Below are positions 37,929 through 46,291 of a stretch of DNA of 64,000 nt, one piece after another. The DNA lies in assembly GCF_001439735.1 (NCBI RefSeq), contig NZ_JYLN01000004.1, positions 310,001 to 374,000 on the forward strand, read 5' to 3'. The position numbers and the translations under genes were made by a program. Numbering within the stretch: position 1 is the stretch's first letter; every line of letters starts with the position of its first letter. The stretch is from Pseudomonas paralactis. Lineage in GTDB: Bacteria > Pseudomonadota > Gammaproteobacteria > Pseudomonadales > Pseudomonadaceae. The notes beneath the pieces were generated by a model. That model was not told the DNA's origin. It saw only the letters and a list, made by a program, of their open reading frames with translations, and made no database searches.

Positions 37929-38407
37929 CGGCTGACACCCAGCGGCGTGATGCGATAACTCAACGGCTGGCCGGCCATGTTCACGCTGAACACCTCGGAA
38001 GACTGATAGATGATTTGCCAGTGGCCCGGCAGCGTGCGCGTCAGGTCCATCGCCTGGGCGTGCGGATACAATGCCGGCACATCACCGGCCGGGGTCAGGG
38101 CAAACAGCAGCGCGGCAAACAACTCCCGCGCCTGGGGATTGGGCGGCAGCAACCCGTCGGCCTGCCACTGCCCATCGAGCAGTTTTTGCCGGGCCAGAGG
38201 GATGCCCAAAGGGTCCATCATCGACCAGCGAATCGCGTTGCCTTCGCGCTGGATCACCAGCAGCCAGTCCTGGTGCTGGTCGTCCGCCTGGCGCTGCACA
38301 TGCAGTTGCATCGGCAAGGCCAGGGCCGGGATTTGTTCCGGCAACGGTGCCTGGCTGGCGCAGGCGCTCAGCAGCAACAGGCAGCCCATTAACAGCAGGC
38401 GCATCAT
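37925..38407 (-). CDS. apeN: DUF3261 lipoprotein (ApeN-like)
   Basis: A 160-aa protein with a signal peptide and lipobox (LLLLSACAS, Cys near 16). The mature domain (QHQDWLLVIQREGNAIRWSMMDPLGIPLARQKLLDGQW) is the DUF3261 type found in aryl polyene clusters. With the LolA-like protein and the MMPL exporter it probably handles transfer of the lipid-linked pigment to the outer membrane; this is inference from the context. Confidence 0.85.
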   Translation of the reverse strand: MMRLLLMGCLLLLSACASQAPLPEQIPALALPMQLHVQRQADDQHQDWLLVIQREGNAIRWSMMDPLGIPLARQKLLDGQWQADGLLPPNPQARELFAALLFALTPAGDVPALYPHAQAMDLTRTLPGHWQIIYQSSEVFSVNMAGQPLSYRITPLGVSR

Positions 38408-39153
38408 GGGGCGGCGGTCTCCAAAGGTTTGCGTGCAACGCAGTTGACCAGGGTTTCCTCACGCTGGCCCACCGGCGGCGCCTTGCGCAGGCCCCAGCGT
38501 TCCAACAGGCCGAAGTCGCTGGAGCGGCTCCACCACAGGTAGGGGTACGAGACATTCTGCGAGTCGAATTCAAAACCCTGCTCGCGCAGCATCTCCAGGT
38601 ACTCTTCGGCGCTTTTTTGCACATGCATCGGGTGGCGGAACAGCCAGCGAATCACCCAAGTGTCGATATAGGCTTCGGTGGATTCGGCAAACAGCAGATA
38701 GCCGCCCGGTTTGAGCACCCGATAGAACTCCTTGAGTGCGCGATGTTGCTCGACCAAGTGGTGAAAGGTCTGGTGGCAAAACACGATATCGACGCTGGCG
38801 TCCGGTACATCGAGGGTGGCGCAGTCACTGCCGATCAGCTCGACAGTCAGGCCCTGGCGCGCAGCCTCTTCACGGCTCAGCTCCAGGCTGTGGGGGTCGG
38901 CATCCAGGCCGATCAGGCGTGCAGGCGCAAACACCTGCTGCAGCAACCGGAAGGATTTGCCCTGGCCACAACCGGCGTCCAGCAGCACCGGCGCCACCGG
39001 CAGCGGCTCGCTGAACAGGCTGCGCAGGTCGTTGATCGCCACGCGCAATACGTGATGCTGCCAGGTGTGGCTGCGCAGGAACCAGAAGCCGAAACGGGTT
39101 TCTTCGACGTAGTTTTTGCTCAGGTAGTTTTTTCCAACGGCAGGGCTGTTCAT
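38404..39153 (-). CDS. SAM-dependent methyltransferase of the APE operon
   Basis: A 249-aa class I methyltransferase. Motif I is VLLDAGCGQGKSF (about residues 56-68), followed by LIGLDADPHSLELSREEA, IDIVFCHQTFHHL and KPGGYLLF. APE pigments carry a methylated aryl head group, so this enzyme most likely methylates the aromatic ring or its hydroxyl; C- versus O-methylation cannot be decided here. 4-nt overlap with the flavoprotein upstream. Confidence 0.88.
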   Translation of the reverse strand: MNSPAVGKNYLSKNYVEETRFGFWFLRSHTWQHHVLRVAINDLRSLFSEPLPVAPVLLDAGCGQGKSFRLLQQVFAPARLIGLDADPHSLELSREEAARQGLTVELIGSDCATLDVPDASVDIVFCHQTFHHLVEQHRALKEFYRVLKPGGYLLFAESTEAYIDTWVIRWLFRHPMHVQKSAEEYLEMLREQGFEFDSQNVSYPYLWWSRSSDFGLLERWGLRKAPPVGQREETLVNCVARKPLETAAP

Positions 39154-40397
39154 ACCGGCTCACTCGCACAGATTTCCGACAGCATCCGCAACCGTCGTTT
39201 CGGCTCGCTGACAAACGGGTTGCGCTCATCCCAGGCGTAACCGGCCAGGATCGAACTGATCATGCGGCGAATCTCCGCGGAGCTGCCAGGATGGAAAATC
39301 ACGTCCTGGAACGTGCCCGCATACCAGCCTTCGACGTAGCAGCGGAAAGTGTCGACACCGCGCTTCAAGGGGTCGGCAAATTCGCTTTGCCAGTCCACGG
39401 TTTCGCCGTTGAGCTGGCGGTGCAGGACAGCGGCGGCCATGCTGGCCGAGCGCATGGCGATGGTCACACCGGACGAGAACACCGGGTCGAGAAATTCCGC
39501 CGCATTGCCCAGCAGCGCAAAGCCCGGACCGTGCAGGGTTTTGACGTTGGCCGAATAGCCGCCGATGCTGCGCGCCGGAGTGTCCCATACGGCGTTTTGC
39601 AGCACGGCGCACAGGCTTGGGGTTTGCTCGATGAAGCTGCGCAGGCAGGCGTCGAGGTCGCTGTCGCGGCCATCGAAATGCTCCTTGGCCGCAACTACGC
39701 CTACTGAGCAGCGGCCATTGCTGAACGGGATGGTCCAGAACCAGATGTCGCGCTGGGTGGGGTGGGTGGTGACCAGGATTTTGCTGCGATCAAAGCCTGG
39801 GTGTTCGATGCGGTCTTCGACGTGAGTGAACACGGCCTGGCGCAGCGGGAAGTTTGACGGCGCCTCCAGGTCCAGCAGGCGTGGCAGCACGCGGCCATAG
39901 CCGCTGGCATCCAGTACGAACCTGGCCTTGATGTGGTACGTGCTGCCATTGTCTCGGCGCACATGCAGGTAACGGCATTCGCCGGAAAAATCCACGCCGA
40001 CAATGCTTTGGCCGTAGCGGATTTCCACGCCTTGCAGCGCCGCCTGGTCGGCCAGCAACTTGTCGAACTCGCCGCGCTGCACCTGGAAGGTGGTGGGCTT
40101 GCCGTTGCTGAAGGTGTCGCCAAAATCAAACGCACTGTAGCGCTCGCCCCAGGCGAACGCGGCGCCGGTTTTGAGCTGGAATCCGGCCGCCTCTACAGCG
40201 TCGAGCATCCCGGCTTCTTCGATAAAGTCGATGCAGTGAGACAGCAGGCTTTCGCCAATCGAGAAGCGCGGGAAGTGCTCGCGCTCGATGATCAATACGT
40301 CATGCCCCTTGCGCTTTAACAGCGCGGCCGCGATGGCACCGGATGGCCCGGCACCGATCACCACTACCTGGCGACGTTCCATTTCAACTGTGGGCAC
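39150..40397 (-). CDS. FAD-dependent oxidoreductase, tryptophan-halogenase-like
   Basis: A flavoprotein of about 415 aa. It has the FAD Rossmann motif VVVIGAGPSGAIAAALLKRKGH, the GESLL motif, the FxxKxGAAFxWG stretch with Lys76, and the WFWTIP hexamer (about 219-224) that matches the WxWxIP signature of flavin-dependent halogenases. It may halogenate or hydroxylate the aryl head group. Start uncertain: GTG 40397 has GGAG 5 nt upstream; ATG 40430 sits directly after the exporter stop (TGAATG), and ATG 40382 gives MERRQVVVIG. Confidence 0.82.
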   Translation of the reverse strand: MPTVEMERRQVVVIGAGPSGAIAAALLKRKGHDVLIIEREHFPRFSIGESLLSHCIDFIEEAGMLDAVEAAGFQLKTGAAFAWGERYSAFDFGDTFSNGKPTTFQVQRGEFDKLLADQAALQGVEIRYGQSIVGVDFSGECRYLHVRRDNGSTYHIKARFVLDASGYGRVLPRLLDLEAPSNFPLRQAVFTHVEDRIEHPGFDRSKILVTTHPTQRDIWFWTIPFSNGRCSVGVVAAKEHFDGRDSDLDACLRSFIEQTPSLCAVLQNAVWDTPARSIGGYSANVKTLHGPGFALLGNAAEFLDPVFSSGVTIAMRSASMAAAVLHRQLNGETVDWQSEFADPLKRGVDTFRCYVEGWYAGTFQDVIFHPGSSAEIRRMISSILAGYAWDERNPFVSEPKRRLRMLSEICASEPV

Positions 40398-40430
40398 GAG
40401 GGCTCCTTGCCGCATGGGCGAAAATCGCAT

Positions 40431-42761
40431 TCATAAGGTGTGTTTCTGCCGGCCGGCCCAGGGCGCCAGCATAAAGCTGAATGCCAGGCCCAGGCTGACC
40501 GACAAACCAAAATTACTCACCGCCGGTGTACTGGATACCGCCAGCAGGCCGAACGACAACCAGGTTGTCAACGCTGCCAGCAATGTTCCCAACAGGCTGA
40601 CGGCCGGGCCGCCGATCTGCTCGCGCATCAAGATCGCGTAGTCCACGCTGATGGCCGTGACCAGCAGCAGGCCAAACAGGCTGAACAAGGTCAGCGGCTG
40701 GCCCAGCCAACCGAGGCTGGCCAGGCTACACAGCGCGGCCAGCAACGGCAGGGCGACGATACGCAAGGCGCCGCCAAAACCGAAGGGCACAATCAGCAAC
40801 ACTACGATCAGCCCGCACGACAACAACTTCAATTCGGCAGCGCTGATTTGCGTGTCGGCAAATACGCGGTTCAAGTCGCCCAGGCGATCGACCAGTTGCA
40901 CGCCGGGCAAGTCCAGCGCCTGTACCCGCAGCAACGCCGGGTTGTTCAAGCCTTGCAGGCTGACCATGGCCGCCACGCCGCCCTCTACCGGGCCGAGCCA
41001 CAGCGTGCGCCAGGGTTCGGCCAGCGGGCCTTGCAGGGCCGCGTCGATGTCTTGGGTGGGTAGCGCCTGCAATTGCGCGACTTCGGCTTGCAAGGCGCTG
41101 GCGGGCACGCCGAGGTCCAGCAGCGGTTGCCAGTGTTGCGCCAGAGTGTTCAGCGCATCGCGCAGTTGTTGCTGCTCTTCGGGCAGGTTCACCAACTGAC
41201 TGAGCGCCAGGTAGCCCTGGAGCTTGTCCATATTCACCAACTGATCCAGGCGTTTGCCCAGGGCGGCCTGGCGCTCCAGCAACTGCTGCTGATTATCCGC
41301 CCGCACCAGGAAAAACTGGCTGGTGGGCTGGAACCCGGTGATACGCGCTACGGCCTGGGCTTCCTGGAGCAATTGCGGCGGCGCGCCGATCCATTGGCGA
41401 ATATCGTTTTTGCTGTCGAGCTGCCACAGGCCGGCGGCGCAGAACACCAGCACCCCCACCAGCAGCACTGAACCGGGCACGCGTTTGATCAAGGCCGTAC
41501 GCAGTTGCCACAGAGTCTGGGCGACACGCAGCGGCCATTGCGCCGGGCGCAGCTCCACGCCCTTGAGCAGCGCGGGCAGCAGGCACACCGCACACAAATA
41601 AGCGCCTACCAGCCCGGCGGCGGAGAACACCGCGATTTGCGTCAGCGCCGGAAACGGTGTCCAGGCCAGCGCCAGGTAGCCGATGCAACTGGTGGCCAGG
41701 CTCAGGCTCAGGCCCGGCAGGGTCAGGCGCAACGCTGGCCAACTGCGCCAGGGTTGCAGGCTCCAGCTTTTGGACAGGTAGTGCAGTGGGTAATCCACCG
41801 CCACGCCGATCAGGCTGGAGCCCAGCACCAGGGTCATCACATGCATATGCCCAAACAGCGCCACACAGGCGACTGCGCCAAACAACATGCCCACCAGCAC
41901 CGGCACGAACGCCAGCAACACCCGCCAGCGGCGGAAAGCCAGCAACAGCAACAACAGGATGCCGACGGTTGCGCCACCGCCGACCCAGGTGATTTCCCGG
42001 GTGGCTTGCTGCTGCCCATTGGCCGCGTAGAGCAAGCCGCTGGCGGCGAGCAATTGCGCGCCGTGCTCGCCAGCTTGCTCGCGGCTGGCCTGGAGCAAGT
42101 CCGCTACTTGCAGCGGCAGTTTCATATCGAAAGCATTGCCGGTGGTACGTGCCCGCAGCAACACCCAGCTTTGGCCGTCGGCTTCGGCGATCAAGGCGCC
42201 GCTGCTGACGTCCAGCTGTACCGCACCGTGTTGCGGCTGGCTGTTCTGGATGCGCCCGGTCAGGCCCAGCCAGTCGTCCTGGCTCGGCACCAGGCTGAAA
42301 CCTGTGAAGGGGTCGAACAGCGCTTGCACCCTTTGCTGGATGAAGGCGTCGGGGTGTTCGATCAGTTGCTCACGGTCGTTGGCCGAAAGCATCGACAAGC
42401 GCCCACGCAGCAGTTGCTCGCGCAGCGCCGGCAAGTCGGCTTGCAGGTTCCATTGCACCTGTTCAAACAAGCCGCTGGCCTGCCAGCGCTCACCCAATTG
42501 CTGCGCCACGGACAGCGCTTGCTGGCGGTCGGCATGGCCCACCAGCACCAGCATTTCGCGGTTCAGCGGCTCTTGCATACGCTGTTCGGCCTGCTGTTCC
42601 AGGGCGTTTGGCGTGCTGCCCGGCACCAGTTCCATCAGGTTGGCCGACAATGGCGCGCCATGGCGCCACTGCCAGCCGGCCAGGGCCAGCACGGCCACCA
42701 GCAGGATCAGGAACAGGCGTGGCAGCAGGCGTTCACTGGGCAAAGTCGTGTTGCTCCGCAT
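40431..42761 (-). CDS. apeM: MMPL/RND-type exporter of the APE operon (ApeM-like)
   Basis: A 776-aa protein with about 12 membrane segments in two RND-like halves, each a helix followed by a large periplasmic loop and then five helices (WVGGGATVGILLLLLLAFRRW..., LLSCGLIVVLLIVPFGFGGAL...). It is the putative transporter that flips or extracts the lipid-anchored aryl polyene to the periplasm. Its start lies 29 nt inside the lolA-like gene. COG4258-type exporters are a regular member of these clusters. Confidence 0.9.
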   Translation of the reverse strand: MRSNTTLPSERLLPRLFLILLVAVLALAGWQWRHGAPLSANLMELVPGSTPNALEQQAEQRMQEPLNREMLVLVGHADRQQALSVAQQLGERWQASGLFEQVQWNLQADLPALREQLLRGRLSMLSANDREQLIEHPDAFIQQRVQALFDPFTGFSLVPSQDDWLGLTGRIQNSQPQHGAVQLDVSSGALIAEADGQSWVLLRARTTGNAFDMKLPLQVADLLQASREQAGEHGAQLLAASGLLYAANGQQQATREITWVGGGATVGILLLLLLAFRRWRVLLAFVPVLVGMLFGAVACVALFGHMHVMTLVLGSSLIGVAVDYPLHYLSKSWSLQPWRSWPALRLTLPGLSLSLATSCIGYLALAWTPFPALTQIAVFSAAGLVGAYLCAVCLLPALLKGVELRPAQWPLRVAQTLWQLRTALIKRVPGSVLLVGVLVFCAAGLWQLDSKNDIRQWIGAPPQLLQEAQAVARITGFQPTSQFFLVRADNQQQLLERQAALGKRLDQLVNMDKLQGYLALSQLVNLPEEQQQLRDALNTLAQHWQPLLDLGVPASALQAEVAQLQALPTQDIDAALQGPLAEPWRTLWLGPVEGGVAAMVSLQGLNNPALLRVQALDLPGVQLVDRLGDLNRVFADTQISAAELKLLSCGLIVVLLIVPFGFGGALRIVALPLLAALCSLASLGWLGQPLTLFSLFGLLLVTAISVDYAILMREQIGGPAVSLLGTLLAALTTWLSFGLLAVSSTPAVSNFGLSVSLGLAFSFMLAPWAGRQKHTL

Positions 42762-43416
42762 CGCTCAACGGCTGATCGGCGGTACTGTCCTGCATGCGCA
42801 ACAGCGTGCTGTCGCCTTGGGTTTCCAGCAGTTCAATGGTGCGCACCAGTGCGCCGCCGTCGATATTGATCTGGGTGAACACTTGCTTGAGCAGTAGCGA
42901 ACGCGGGGTCAGCGTGAGCTTCCACTGTTGGGCCTCGCCTTGCAGTTGCAGGTCAAAGTCGCGTTGCAAGCCGCTGCTGTCGCCCTGGAGTACGGCGAGA
43001 AACAGGCGATTTTGCTCGGCCCCGGCGCTCTTGTTCGGCAGCGGTTGCCAGCCGTTGGCGTCACGGCGAGCGATGCCCTTGCCGGTGATGCGGTAGTCCT
43101 GTTGCAGCGGGGTTTTGAGCAGCCACAACAGGCCGTGGTCCTTGGCGAGCACGAAGGTGCCCTTGCTCACCAGCGGCTGGGGCAGGGCGCGCAGGTGTTT
43201 TTCCTGGGTGAAGTTGCCGTGGATCACGGAGGGTTTGGCAAGCTGATCGCTCAACTGCTGCAGCTCAAAGGCCTGGGCACTGAAGCTCAACAACAACGCC
43301 GCCCCTGTAGGAGCGAGCTTGCTCGCGAAAAACCTGAGGGCCCCACGGGCTGTCAGGTACCCAGCGTTATCGTTGGCGATCTTCGCGAGCAAGCTCGCTC
43401 CTACAGGGGGGCTCAT
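42733..43416 (-). CDS. apeL: LolA-like carrier of the APE operon (ApeL-like) with a REPIN in its signal-peptide region
   Basis: A 227-aa frame. From about residue 50 it reads as a LolA-type lipoprotein-carrier domain (FELQQLSDQLAKPSVIHGNFTQEKHLRALPQPLVSKGTFVLAKDHGLLWLLKTPL). The ATG at 43416 overlaps the thioesterase stop in the usual ATGA manner, but immediately after the third codon a 102-bp REPIN is inserted. Because 102 is a multiple of three, the frame stays open and encodes about 34 foreign residues (PVGASLLAKIANDNAG...) before the hydrophobic core GAALLLSFSAQA. Whether the elongated leader still directs export is unclear. Confidence 0.85.
   Translation of the reverse strand: MSPPVGASLLAKIANDNAGYLTARGALRFFASKLAPTGAALLLSFSAQAFELQQLSDQLAKPSVIHGNFTQEKHLRALPQPLVSKGTFVLAKDHGLLWLLKTPLQQDYRITGKGIARRDANGWQPLPNKSAGAEQNRLFLAVLQGDSSGLQRDFDLQLQGEAQQWKLTLTPRSLLLKQVFTQINIDGGALVRTIELLETQGDSTLLRMQDSTADQPLSDAEQHDFAQ
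43305..43406. repeat. 102-bp REPIN inside the lolA-like coding region
   Basis: Inverted REP arms of the CTGTAGGAGCGAGCTTGCTC subtype bound exactly 102 bp, the same length and internal aacgataacgc motif as the intergenic REPIN at 12558-12659. It lies within codons of the lolA-like gene. Confidence 0.92.
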
Positions 43417-43838
43417 TTCAGGGCTCTCTCTACGGCGTCGGTGAAGACTTTGGGCGAGGCCAGTTGCATCTCGCGACTGGCGATTTGCACCGCCACTTGC
43501 ACCGTGCTGGCGCGGGTCAAACGCTCGCCGCTGGCCAGGTCGGTGATCAAATAATTGACCTTCAAACGATTCTCCCACTCCACCAGGCTGGCGCGCACAT
43601 TGATGGTCTGGCCGAAGGTCGCGCCACGCACATAGCGTAGCTGCATGTCGATCACAGGCCAGGCGTAGCCGGACTCAAGCATCGCCGTGTAGTTATGCCC
43701 GATCTTGTCCAGCAACGCACAACGCGCCACTTCCAGGTATTTCACGTAATGCCCGTGCCACACCACGTTCATGGTGTCGATGTCGAAAAACGGCACAAGG
43801 ATTTCAGTGTCGCTGTGCAACACGCCGGGGCTACGCAT
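43413..43838 (-). CDS. apeK: Hotdog thioesterase of the APE operon (ApeK-like, 4-hydroxybenzoyl-CoA thioesterase family)
   Basis: A 141-aa acyl-ACP/CoA thioesterase: LVPFFDIDTMNVVWHGHYVKYLEVAR carries the family's catalytic Asp in the FxDxDxxxxVxxxxY pattern. It likely releases or edits acyl chains. The start ATG at 43838 is chosen because it gives the family N-terminus and overlaps the lyase stop by 8 nt; the longer upstream frame is out-of-frame lyase sequence. Confidence 0.9.
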   Translation of the reverse strand: MRSPGVLHSDTEILVPFFDIDTMNVVWHGHYVKYLEVARCALLDKIGHNYTAMLESGYAWPVIDMQLRYVRGATFGQTINVRASLVEWENRLKVNYLITDLASGERLTRASTVQVAVQIASREMQLASPKVFTDAVERALK

Positions 43839-45372
43839 GCAGCCTCCAGTGTTGCGCGGCGATACGTTGCAGGCACAGGCGCAGTTCGCCTTCCAGGGCG
43901 CGGTCTTCGATGACCGGCGCAAAGTCCTGGGCCAGTTCGGCGTGCATCGCGGCCAGTGCCGGTGGCAGTGGCCGGGCATCCTCGGCCTGGGCGCGCAGCC
44001 ACACGCCCTGGTTGGCGGCGAGCAGGGTCGCGGCGGCGACCTGTTCGGTCAGCTCCAGCACGCGGATCGCATCGCGGGCGGCGATGGTGCCCATGCTCAC
44101 TTTGTCCTGGTTGTGGCACTCAGTGGAGCGCGAGAACACGCTGGCCGGCATGGTGTTTTTCAGTGCTTCCGCGGTCCAGGCGCTGGTGCCGATCTGCACG
44201 GCCTTGAAGCCGTGGTTGATCATCGCGCGGTCAGCCGGGGCGCCCGACAGGTTGCTCGGCAGGCCATGGTTGTAGCGCACGTCCACCAGCAGCGCGAGCT
44301 GACGGTCGAGCAGGTCGGCCACGTTGGCGACCAGGGTCTTGAGGCTGTCCATGGCGAAGGCGATATGCCCGCCGTAGAAGTGCCCGCCATGCAGCACACG
44401 TTCTTCTTCGGCATCGATGATCGGGTTGTCGTTGGCGCTGTTCAGTTCGATCTCGATGAACGAGCGCAGCCAGTTCAGGCTGTCTGCCAATACGCCGAGC
44501 ACATGGGGTGCGCAGCGCAGCGAATAGCGGTCTTGCAGGCGATGCAGCGGTGCGGTGGGCGCGTCGATGGCCAGGTCCTTGCGCAGCCACGCGGCCACTT
44601 GCATCTGACCAGGGTGCGGCTTGGCAGCGAACAGGCGTTCGTCGAAGTGTTCCGGGTTGCCTTGCAGCGCCACCACATTGAGCGCGGTGATGCGCGTGGC
44701 CAGTTGCAACAGGTAGTTGGCGCGGGCGAAGGCCAGGCAGGCCAGGCCGGTCATCACGGCGGTGCCGTTCATCAGGGCCAGGGCTTCCTTGGGCCGCAAT
44801 ACCAGCGGCTCCCAGCCCAGTTCGCGGTGTACATCGGCCGCCTGGCGGCGTTCACCACGGAACAGCACTTCACGTTCGCCGGACAAGGTCGCGGCCACGT
44901 AAGACAGCGGCGTCAGATCACCGCTGGCGCCCACCGAACCTTCTTCCGGGATCAGTGGCAGCACATCGTGTTCGAGGAAGGCCTGCAAGCGCTCCAGCAG
45001 CTCCACGCGTACGCCCGATACGCCATGGCACAGCGACTGCAAACGCGCCGCCAGCACGGCACGGGTGGCTTGGGCGTCGAGCAACTTGCCCAGGCCGCAA
45101 CCGTGAAAGGTGTACAGATGACGCGGCAAGGCTTCGACATGTTCCAGCGGCACCGCTACCACGCAGGAGTCGCCGTAGCCGGTGGTCACGCCGTAGATCA
45201 CGCCTTCCTTGTCCAGCAGCGAGTCGAGGAACTGCGCGCCCTTGGCGATGCGCTGGCGATAGGCAGCGTCACCCTGTAATTGCGTGGGCACCTGGCGGTT
45301 GGCCAGGGCCAGCACGTCTTCGATGCGCAGGGGGCGTTCACCAAAGGTGATGGGCTCAAGAGGCGTCGTCAT
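43831..45372 (-). CDS. Aromatic amino-acid ammonia-lyase (HAL/TAL family) of the APE operon
   Basis: A 513-aa MIO-type lyase. The Ala149-Ser150-Gly151 triad in GSVGASGDLTPLSY cyclises to the MIO electrophile; Tyr60 in VIYGVTTGYG is the conserved catalytic Tyr. Within an APE operon it most likely converts tyrosine (or phenylalanine) to a cinnamate-type starter rather than histidine to urocanate. The residues aligning with the substrate-selectivity pair (TAL His-Leu, PAL Phe-Leu, HAL Ser-His) appear to be Phe89-His90, an intermediate combination. Start ATG 45372 (MTTPLEPITFGE) lies 17 nt inside the acyltransferase gene. Confidence 0.9.
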   Translation of the reverse strand: MTTPLEPITFGERPLRIEDVLALANRQVPTQLQGDAAYRQRIAKGAQFLDSLLDKEGVIYGVTTGYGDSCVVAVPLEHVEALPRHLYTFHGCGLGKLLDAQATRAVLAARLQSLCHGVSGVRVELLERLQAFLEHDVLPLIPEEGSVGASGDLTPLSYVAATLSGEREVLFRGERRQAADVHRELGWEPLVLRPKEALALMNGTAVMTGLACLAFARANYLLQLATRITALNVVALQGNPEHFDERLFAAKPHPGQMQVAAWLRKDLAIDAPTAPLHRLQDRYSLRCAPHVLGVLADSLNWLRSFIEIELNSANDNPIIDAEEERVLHGGHFYGGHIAFAMDSLKTLVANVADLLDRQLALLVDVRYNHGLPSNLSGAPADRAMINHGFKAVQIGTSAWTAEALKNTMPASVFSRSTECHNQDKVSMGTIAARDAIRVLELTEQVAAATLLAANQGVWLRAQAEDARPLPPALAAMHAELAQDFAPVIEDRALEGELRLCLQRIAAQHWRLHA

Positions 45373-46291
45373 CGGTCTTCCAGAAAGGGTAAAAGTTGAA
45401 CCATTGTTGGGGCGCTTGCAGGCAAAACTGGCCCAGGCGCGCGGCGTAGCGTGCGGTCCATTGGGCAATGACTTGCTCACGGGTGCTGCGCTTCCATTCG
45501 ACCAATTGCGCAAAGGGCTCGATGCTCAAGCGGTAGCGGCCTTCATGCTTGAGGCACATCAGCAGGTTAACCGGGCATTTGAGCAGCCCGGCCAGCAGCC
45601 ACGGGCCTTGGGGAAACGCGGCGGGGTGGCCGAGGAAATCCACGCGCACCGTGCGCCCACCGTGCAACGGGATGCGGTCACCGGCGATTGCCAGCCATTC
45701 GCCGTCGTCCAGGCGCTGGCTGAGCAGCAGCATGGTGGCCGGGTCCAGCTCGCTGACCTGGATCAGGCGCAAATGGCTGGCCCCGGCTTCGCCCAGCAGG
45801 CGGTTGAAGCGTTCGGCGTGTTTGGTATGCACCAATACGTTCATGGTGACCTGTTCACCGATTTCCGCCAGGGCACGGCACACTTCCAGGTTGCCCAGGT
45901 GCGCGCCCACCAGCATCTGCCCGCGTGCGCCACGCAGTTGCCCGCGCAATTGCGCCGGGTCGTTGATTTCGATCTGCTCCAGGCGCAGCTTGCCGTTCCA
46001 CACGTCGAGCTTGTCGAGCAGGGAGTCGGCGAAGGCCATGAACTGGCCAAAGACTCTCCGGTGGGTGGGAAGCAGTTCATCGCGCCCGCTCCATTGGGCC
46101 AGGCGCTGTTGATACTGCCAGGCGCTGTGACGCGCCGTGCGGCCAAACAGAAAGAAGTAGAAAACGATGCTGTAGAGCAAGGGGCTCAACAGGCGACGGC
46201 CAAGGATTTTTGCGGCGAGCGCCGTGAGTTTCATCAGCCAGAAGCTGCCGCGTTCCTCGCGGTCGGCCCAGTGCCTGGTGCTGTCGCTCAT
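45356..46291 (-). CDS. LpxL/HtrB-like acyltransferase of the APE operon
   Basis: A 311-aa lipid A acyltransferase-family protein with an N-terminal membrane helix (LLSPLLYSIVFYFFLFG) and the HX4E motif in VGAHLGNLEVCRAL. The start ATG at 46291 overlaps the glycosyltransferase stop by 4 nt; the longer frame upstream has no homology. In E. coli-type clusters a glycosyltransferase and an acyltransferase are joined in one protein; here they are two genes. It probably adds an acyl chain to the glycosylated lipid carrier. Confidence 0.87.
   Translation of the reverse strand: MSDSTRHWADREERGSFWLMKLTALAAKILGRRLLSPLLYSIVFYFFLFGRTARHSAWQYQQRLAQWSGRDELLPTHRRVFGQFMAFADSLLDKLDVWNGKLRLEQIEINDPAQLRGQLRGARGQMLVGAHLGNLEVCRALAEIGEQVTMNVLVHTKHAERFNRLLGEAGASHLRLIQVSELDPATMLLLSQRLDDGEWLAIAGDRIPLHGGRTVRVDFLGHPAAFPQGPWLLAGLLKCPVNLLMCLKHEGRYRLSIEPFAQLVEWKRSTREQVIAQWTARYAARLGQFCLQAPQQWFNFYPFWKTDDDAS

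Noticed and set aside
43831..45372. Histidine ammonia-lyase of the hut pathway
   Set aside because: No hutU, hutI or other hut genes are near. The gene is embedded with overlaps in the APE operon, so an aryl-amino-acid lyase role is more likely.
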